A stretch of 64,000 nucleotides of DNA from Bacillus sp. FJAT-29937 (GTDB taxonomy: Bacteria; Bacillota; Bacilli; Bacillales; Cytobacillaceae), in assembly GCF_001509555.1 (NCBI RefSeq), contig NZ_LMAS01000009.1:70318-134317 (forward strand), read 5' to 3'. Under the pieces are notes generated by a model. It made no database searches and was not told the DNA's origin. It worked only from the letters and a program-made list of their open reading frames with translations. The translations under genes and the position numbers were made by a program. Each line of letters begins with the position of its first letter. Within the stretch, counting starts at the first letter, position 1. Shown here one piece after another: positions 59,996-64,000 of this stretch.

Positions 59996-60814
59996 TTGTT
60001 AACTAGTAAACAATTAACAGACATTAAGGAACTTCAACAAGCATGTGAAGCTTCAGAATCATTTGAACTAAAGCTGAATTGGGATATGCTGAAAACTCGG
60101 GCAGGAAAAGATAAAGAGGACTTTTTCTATTACGAGGATGGAAAATTAGTAGGTTTTATCGGTCTATATGGCTTTGGAAATAAGGTTGAAATATGTGGAA
60201 TGGTTCATCCGGATTTCCGCCGAAAAGGAATCTTTACTAGGCTTTTTCGGGAAGCCCTTCATGAAGTAAGTGAAAAAGGCTATAAGAAAGTTCTTTTAAA
60301 TGCGCCTGCTAATTCAAAATCTGCAAAAGGCTTTCTGGCGACAATTTCCTGCAAATATTCTTTTTCAGAATATCAAATGAAGTGGGAAGAAACAGAGTTG
60401 GATAGATCCGAGGATGTGACTGTTAGACTATCTGCTGCAGTCGATTTTGAATTAGAAGTTCAATTGGAGGTCCAATGCTTCGGGTTTGATGAAGAGGAAG
60501 CGAGAGCCTACAATAATGAAAGATTTGCTGATGATCAATATTTAATCATTTTATTTAACGGTGAGGCGGTAGGAAAAATTCGGGTTTCTCATCTTGATGG
60601 TGAAGCTTGGATATTCGGATTTGCGGTTCTTCCAGAGTTTCAGGGAAAAGGAATTGGGCGAAAAACCTTAACAAATATTGTCATTAAGGAACATGAGGGA
60701 GGCTTCCCTATATTCCTAGAGGTAGAGGCGAAAAACGCACATGCACTGCGACTATATGAATCATGCGGGTTTAGGGCGTATCACTCCCAGGATTATTATG
60801 ATTTAGAAGATTGA
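59996..60814 (+). CDS. Tandem GNAT-family N-acetyltransferase
   Basis: A 272-residue protein from the TTG at 59996 (GGGAGG 7 bases before). It has two GNAT domains: the first with VEICGMVHPDFRRKGIFTRL (motif A, R-R-K-G-I), the second with GFAVLPEFQGKGIGRKTL (Q-G-K-G-I-G) and the end ALRLYESCGFRAYHSQDYYD. The second domain looks complete and active for acetyl-CoA binding; the first may be a structural or weaker copy. The acceptor is unknown. It is not joined to the lysine-controlled operon downstream. Confidence 0.85.
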   Translation: MLTSKQLTDIKELQQACEASESFELKLNWDMLKTRAGKDKEDFFYYEDGKLVGFIGLYGFGNKVEICGMVHPDFRRKGIFTRLFREALHEVSEKGYKKVLLNAPANSKSAKGFLATISCKYSFSEYQMKWEETELDRSEDVTVRLSAAVDFELEVQLEVQCFGFDEEEARAYNNERFADDQYLIILFNGEAVGKIRVSHLDGEAWIFGFAVLPEFQGKGIGRKTLTNIVIKEHEGGFPIFLEVEAKNAHALRLYESCGFRAYHSQDYYDLED

Positions 60815-60846
60815 TTAGGTGTTTCTTTCCAATGAATCTAGGCAAC

Positions 60847-60875
60847 TTGACATATTTTATCGATTATTGTAGACT
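60847..60875 (+). promoter_or_regulatory. Sigma-A promoter of the lysine-riboswitch operon
   Basis: TTGACA (60847-60852), 17-base spacer, TAGACT (60870-60875). A start at about 60882 leaves a leader of some 380 bases with the riboswitch. Confidence 0.8.
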
Positions 60876-60914
60876 ACATGTAACAATTTAATAAGGCCTC
60901 ACTTTTACTAGAGT

Positions 60915-61088
60915 GGGGTAGAGGCGCGATGTTTAACAGTCTTTAGTGGAGCTTGAGAAGCAATGATGCTAGAGAGAAGGAAATGTCGCCGAAGCCTGTA
61001 ATATTCTCAATATTACTGGTTGGGTCTGCAGTTAAGAGCTGCAGGACTGTCTCAATAAACTTCCCAGTTTATTGAGGGGTGCTATCTC
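60915..61088 (+). ncRNA. Lysine riboswitch (L box)
   Basis: The leader carries the L-box landmarks in order: GGGGTAGAGGCGCG at the P1/P2 start, AAGGAAATGTCGCCGAAG, GGTTGGGTCTGCAGT with AAGAGCTGCAGGACTGTCT, and GTGCTATCTC closing P1 (GGGGTAG 60915-60921 pairs with CTATCTC 61082-61088). A terminator follows at 61130. Lysine binding should end transcription before the ABC transporter genes. Confidence 0.9.
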
Positions 61089-61129
61089 ATTAAGGGAAAG
61101 AAGAGGACTTAAGGGCATATGTATGTAAC

Positions 61130-61164
61130 GAGACCTAAGTGTATCTTAGGTCTCTTTTATTTTG
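61130..61164 (+). terminator. Riboswitch expression-platform terminator
   Basis: GAGACCTAAG / CTTAGGTCTC perfect stem with a 5-base loop and TTTTATTTT. It lies between the lysine aptamer and the first structural gene. Confidence 0.88.
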
Positions 61165-61261
61165 TGAATTTCCAAAATAAATGAAATATTGCCATTATTG
61201 AGATCATACGTAGTTAAGAGGAAAAATATACTAAACTATTATAGTGAAGGAGAGTATAATC

Positions 61262-62119
61262 ATGAGGAAAAAATTATCATTATTTTTAGTTATGTCTTTA
61301 TCTATGATTTTGCTTTTAGCAGGATGCGGTACGAGCGGCGATGCTGAAAAAACAAGAGAATCAGGCAGCACAGGAAGTGATTCTAAGGAAACATTTAAGG
61401 TAGGGATGGAAGCAGGCTATGCACCATTCAACTGGACACAAATGGATGATTCCAACGGTGGAGTGAAAATCGATGGCAATGCTGAGTATGCAGGCGGATA
61501 TGATGTTGAAATTGCCAAAAAGATTGCTGAAGGCTTAGGTAAAGAATTAGTCATTGTGAAAACAGAATGGGACGGACTTGTACCAGCATTACAATCAGGC
61601 AAGTTAGATGCTATTGTTGCTGGAATGTCACCGACAGAAGAACGTAAACAGACAATTGATTTCTCTGAAAACTATTACACATCACATTTTATTATGGTTG
61701 TGAAAAAAGGCGGGCCTTTCGAAGGGGCAACATCTATTAATGATTTCAAAGGGGCAAAGATTACTGGTCAGTTAAATACGTCTCACTACGCAGTCATTGA
61801 TCAAATTGAAGGCGTACAGAAAAAACCGGCTATGGACAATTTCCCTGCGATGCGTGTAGCTTTAGAATCAGGCATTATTGATGGATATGTATCAGAACGT
61901 CCGGAAGGAATCAGTGCTTCTTCAGCGAATGCAAACTTTGCAATGGTAGAATTTACAGATGGATTTGAGGCAGATGAGGCAGATACAGCCGTAGCAGTTG
62001 GTCTGAAAAAAGGCAGCGACTTAACAGCGAAAATCAATGAAATTCTCGCAGGCATCTCTGAAGAAGAGCGCCAAAATATTATGGATACTGCGGTTAAAAA
62101 ACAACCAGCAGCAGAATAA
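61262..62119 (+). CDS. Lysine(-type) ABC transporter substrate-binding lipoprotein
   Basis: A 285-residue polar amino-acid binding protein. Lipobox LLAGC with Cys22 anchors it to the membrane. The body has the PAAT/SBP family 3 features: FKVGMEAGYAPFNWTQ, VEIAKKIAEGLGKELVIVKT, DAIVAGMSPTEERKQTIDFS and IDGYVSERPEG. The ATG at 61262 follows AAGGAG. Because the operon leader is a lysine riboswitch, lysine (or a close analogue) is the likely ligand. A stable hairpin right after the gene should raise the level of this subunit over the permease. Confidence 0.9.
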   Translation: MRKKLSLFLVMSLSMILLLAGCGTSGDAEKTRESGSTGSDSKETFKVGMEAGYAPFNWTQMDDSNGGVKIDGNAEYAGGYDVEIAKKIAEGLGKELVIVKTEWDGLVPALQSGKLDAIVAGMSPTEERKQTIDFSENYYTSHFIMVVKKGGPFEGATSINDFKGAKITGQLNTSHYAVIDQIEGVQKKPAMDNFPAMRVALESGIIDGYVSERPEGISASSANANFAMVEFTDGFEADEADTAVAVGLKKGSDLTAKINEILAGISEEERQNIMDTAVKKQPAAE

Positions 62120-62128
62120 GTAGAAGTG

Positions 62129-62160
62129 AATACCGGCTGCATCCCATTGCAGCCGGTATT
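62129..62160 (+). repeat. Intercistronic stem-loop
   Basis: Perfect 13-bp stem AATACCGGCTGCA / TGCAGCCGGTATT with a 6-base loop, between the binding-protein and permease genes. Such structures commonly protect the 5' message from decay or partly terminate. Confidence 0.75.
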
Positions 62161-62183
62161 TAGATTTAAGGGGGAGGAAATAT

Positions 62184-62909
62184 ATGAGCTTAGAGTGGAT
62201 TTTAACAATGATACAAAACAACTGGCCGATGTTCCTTCGTGGGGCAGGGATGACACTCTTTGTTTCCATTATTGGTACGGTTATTGGCGGTATTATCGGT
62301 TTATTGGCAGGTGTCATTCGTACAATTCCTGTGCCGGAGAAAAAAGGTAAACGAATCTTCTTAAAAGTGATTAATGCTATTCTTTCTGCTTATATTGAAT
62401 TTTTCCGAGGAACACCGATGATTGTACAGGCCATGGTTATTTTTTATGGTTCTGCTTTAGCATTTGGGCTCGATATGAATGTAACCGTTGCTGCTATCGT
62501 AATTGTCTCGATCAATACGGGGGCGTATATGGCGGAAATTGTGCGCGGTGGTGTTATTTCGATCGATCGAGGGCAGTTTGAAGCGGCTCAAGCGGTTGGG
62601 ATGAATCATGTGCAAACAATGCTCAATGTCGTACTGCCGCAAGTTATTCGCAATATTTTACCGGCAACCGGCAATCAATTTATCATTAATATTAAAGATA
62701 CGTCCGTACTGAACGTAATTGGCGTAACGGAATTGTATTTCCAAACAAAAACAGTGGCTGGAATCAGCTTCAAATATTTCGAACCATTCTTTGTTGCGTG
62801 TGTTCTGTATTTCGTCATGACTTTTACGGTAACACTAATTCTACGCTACTGGGAAAGAAAATTGGATGGACCGGAAAATTACAGCATGATTGAAACAAAA
62901 GCGAATTAA
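62184..62909 (+). CDS. Amino acid ABC transporter permease
   Basis: A 241-residue inner-membrane subunit of the HisM/GlnP type with five or six transmembrane helices. The EAA loop is QFEAAQAVGMNHVQTMLNVV, and the start has the typical GAGMTLFVSIIGTVIGGIIG. GGGGGAGG precedes the ATG. It works as a homodimer or with itself since only one permease gene is present. The repeat element at 62914 separates it from its ATPase gene. Confidence 0.9.
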   Translation: MSLEWILTMIQNNWPMFLRGAGMTLFVSIIGTVIGGIIGLLAGVIRTIPVPEKKGKRIFLKVINAILSAYIEFFRGTPMIVQAMVIFYGSALAFGLDMNVTVAAIVIVSINTGAYMAEIVRGGVISIDRGQFEAAQAVGMNHVQTMLNVVLPQVIRNILPATGNQFIINIKDTSVLNVIGVTELYFQTKTVAGISFKYFEPFFVACVLYFVMTFTVTLILRYWERKLDGPENYSMIETKAN

Positions 62910-62913
62910 AACG

Positions 62914-63095
62914 AAAAGCGGAAGCGGCTCGCCCAGCCCCGACAAGCATAAGCCAATTCTCCCGGAAAGGTGTACTTTACCTTTCTGGGAGAATTGGCTT
63001 ATGACCTCGAGGTCGACAAAAACGCGACGTCCTGTCGCACTGTCGACACTAGTACGTCCTGTACGTCGGGGCTAGCCGCTGGAGCTAGACAATAA
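62914..63095 (+). repeat. Complete copy of a structured dispersed repeat
   Basis: About 180 bases. The outer arms AGCGGC/GCCGCT and AGCCCCGAC/GTCGGGGCT pair, and within is a 25-bp hairpin (CATAAGCCAATTCTCCCGGA arm at 62948, its mate ending at 63004). Partial copies of its two ends are at 7920-7943 and 3032-3059. It lies inside the transporter operon, between permease and ATPase genes. Confidence 0.8.
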
Positions 63096-63111
63096 CGAAG
63101 GAGGAGCACTT

Positions 63112-63846
63112 TTGGAAAAAGTAATTGAAGTACAGCATTTAAGCAAATCCTTTGGATCTCATGAAGTATTAAAAGATATCGATTTTTCCGTAAATAAAGG
63201 AGAAGTTGTTTGTATTATCGGTTCCTCCGGTTCCGGTAAATCAACACTTCTTCGTTGTATAAACCTTCTAGAAAAGCCAAGTGGCGGCCAAATTATTTAT
63301 CATGGAGAAAATATTTTAGATGACAAACATGATATTCATGCTTATCGCACGAAGCTAGGAATGGTTTTTCAGCAGTTTAATCTATTTAATAATCACACGG
63401 TTCTCAGCAATTGTGTTGTCGGCCAGGTGAAGGTGTTAAAGCGCTCAAAAGAAGAAGCGGAAAAAATCGCCATGAAATATTTAAAGGTTGTTGGGATGGA
63501 CCAATATGTAAATGCGAAATCTAAGCAGCTATCAGGCGGGCAAAAACAGCGTGTGGCGATCGCCAGAGCCCTTTCCATGGAGCCGGATGTAATGTTATTT
63601 GATGAACCGACTTCAGCCCTTGATCCTGAGATGGTTGGAGAAGTTCTTAAAGTTATGAAGGAATTAGCTGAAACAGGTCTTACAATGTTAATTGTTACGC
63701 ATGAAATGGAGTTTGCCCGGGAAGTTTCAGACCGCATCGTCTTTATGGATAAAGGGGTTATTGCGGAGGAAGGAACGCCAGAGCAAATCTTTAATCAGCC
63801 AACACAAGAACGTACGAAAGCATTCTTAAAACGTACGTTGAAATAA
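63112..63846 (+). CDS. Amino acid ABC transporter ATP-binding protein
   Basis: A 244-residue GlnQ/HisP-type ATPase starting at TTG with AAGGAGGAG before it. Walker [11 protein letters not shown]-loop [10 protein letters not shown], signature [15 protein letters not shown], Walker [15 protein letters not shown] and the H-switch [11 protein letters not shown] are all present. It powers the importer made with the two preceding genes. The 200-base repeat between it and the permease may lower its relative expression. Confidence 0.92.
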   Translation: MEKVIEVQHLSKSFGSHEVLKDIDFSVNKGEVVCIIGSSGSGKSTLLRCINLLEKPSGGQIIYHGENILDDKHDIHAYRTKLGMVFQQFNLFNNHTVLSNCVVGQVKVLKRSKEEAEKIAMKYLKVVGMDQYVNAKSKQLSGGQKQRVAIARALSMEPDVMLFDEPTSALDPEMVGEVLKVMKELAETGLTMLIVTHEMEFAREVSDRIVFMDKGVIAEEGTPEQIFNQPTQERTKAFLKRTLK

Positions 63847-63938
63847 TTCCAGTGGACCGACCCTGGTGCAAAAGAACACTAGCGGGATACGGATGCTAAA
63901 TAAAAGAAGAGGCTGGGACATAACTAGCTTCAAATAAT

Positions 63939-63985
63939 GAGAAAGGTGAATTTGAGCGTACTCAAATTCACCTTTCTCTATTTTG
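63939..63985 (+). terminator. Rho-independent terminator of the lysine-transporter operon
   Basis: GAGAAAGGTGAATTTGAG / CTCAAATTCACCTTTCTC, perfect 18-bp stem with a CGTA loop, then TATTTT. Just before it is GAGGCTGGGACATAACTAG, a phrase often seen near gene ends in Firmicutes. Confidence 0.88.
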
Positions 63986-64000
63986 GCGTGTATATTCTTC

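Noticed and set aside
62990..63095. Synthetic polylinker or vector sequence
   Set aside because: The dense XhoI, SalI, AatII and SpeI-like sites look artificial, but both ends of the element recur elsewhere in the window in native context and it forms a consistent nested stem structure.

Overview
This window is a low-GC, Gram-positive chromosome segment from an endospore-forming member of the Bacillaceae. Evidence for that is strong purine-rich ribosome-binding sites with many TTG/GTG starts, a complete B. subtilis-type dctB/dctS/dctR/dctP locus, a bacillithiol-system protein (BrxC/YtxJ), spore proteins (Tgl transglutaminase, a YjcZ-like protein, a GerPA/GerPF-like protein), a CcpA cre box and two textbook sigma-54 (SigL) promoters. 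No rRNA, tRNA, intact insertion sequence or CRISPR array was found. The species cannot be named from the sequence alone.

Layout. 0-3 kb: a gene cut by the left edge, two lipoproteins, a glyoxalase remnant and a translationally coupled brxC-glutaredoxin pair. 3-8 kb: C4-dicarboxylate uptake and sensing (dctP, dctR, dctS, dctB) with a perfect cre box and a four-fold 9-bp repeat in front of dctP. 8-10.2 kb: sporulation genes and a VOC protein. 10.2-15.5 kb: an ECF sigma/anti-sigma pair and a 790-residue protein with two isoprenoid-synthase-like halves, bracketed by inverted copies of an intergenic repeat. 15.6-19.1 kb: small and decaying genes, an eight-unit 52-bp tandem repeat and a TauE/SafE permease. 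19.2-26.5 kb: a sigma-54 activator facing an operon of M20 carbamoylase, hydantoinase/dihydropyrimidinase, CodA-type deaminase and NCS1 permease, bounded by imperfect direct repeats. 26.8-28.9 kb: an MFS transporter and two pseudogenes. 29.1-35.4 kb: cyanophycinase, isoaspartyl dipeptidase and a YfcC-type transporter read from a second sigma-54 promoter, with a divergent activator. 35.6-42.3 kb: an M14 carboxypeptidase, a cold-shock protein, then LysR regulator, a creatinase-like M24 protein and a GltS-type symporter. 42.9-45.7 kb: two paralogous RelBE-type modules around two small genes. 46-53.7 kb: a Dna2/Upf1-like helicase, small spore-type genes, a methyltransferase, and a hydrolase/membrane protein/endonuclease I group. 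53.7-60.8 kb: a second ECF sigma/anti-sigma pair, an XRE-TPR regulator divergent from an MFS exporter with two identical-type palindromic operators, leucyl aminopeptidase and a double GNAT protein. 60.8-64 kb: a lysine riboswitch in front of a polar amino-acid ABC importer.

The genes point to a scavenger of nitrogenous organic compounds. One sigma-54 operon can deaminate, ring-open and decarbamoylate a cyclic amide; another can degrade multi-L-arginyl-poly-aspartate (cyanophycin) or related beta-aspartyl peptides; dct handles dicarboxylates under catabolite control; and the last operon takes up (probably) lysine when it is scarce. The strongest leads for something new are the tandem isoprenoid-synthase protein, the deaminase-hydantoinase-carbamoylase operon (creatinine or hydantoin rather than plain pyrimidine use is a real possibility because no dihydropyrimidine dehydrogenase is present), the creatinase-like M24 protein, and several families of structured intergenic repeats. 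All functions are inferred from sequence reading; no database search or computation was run.
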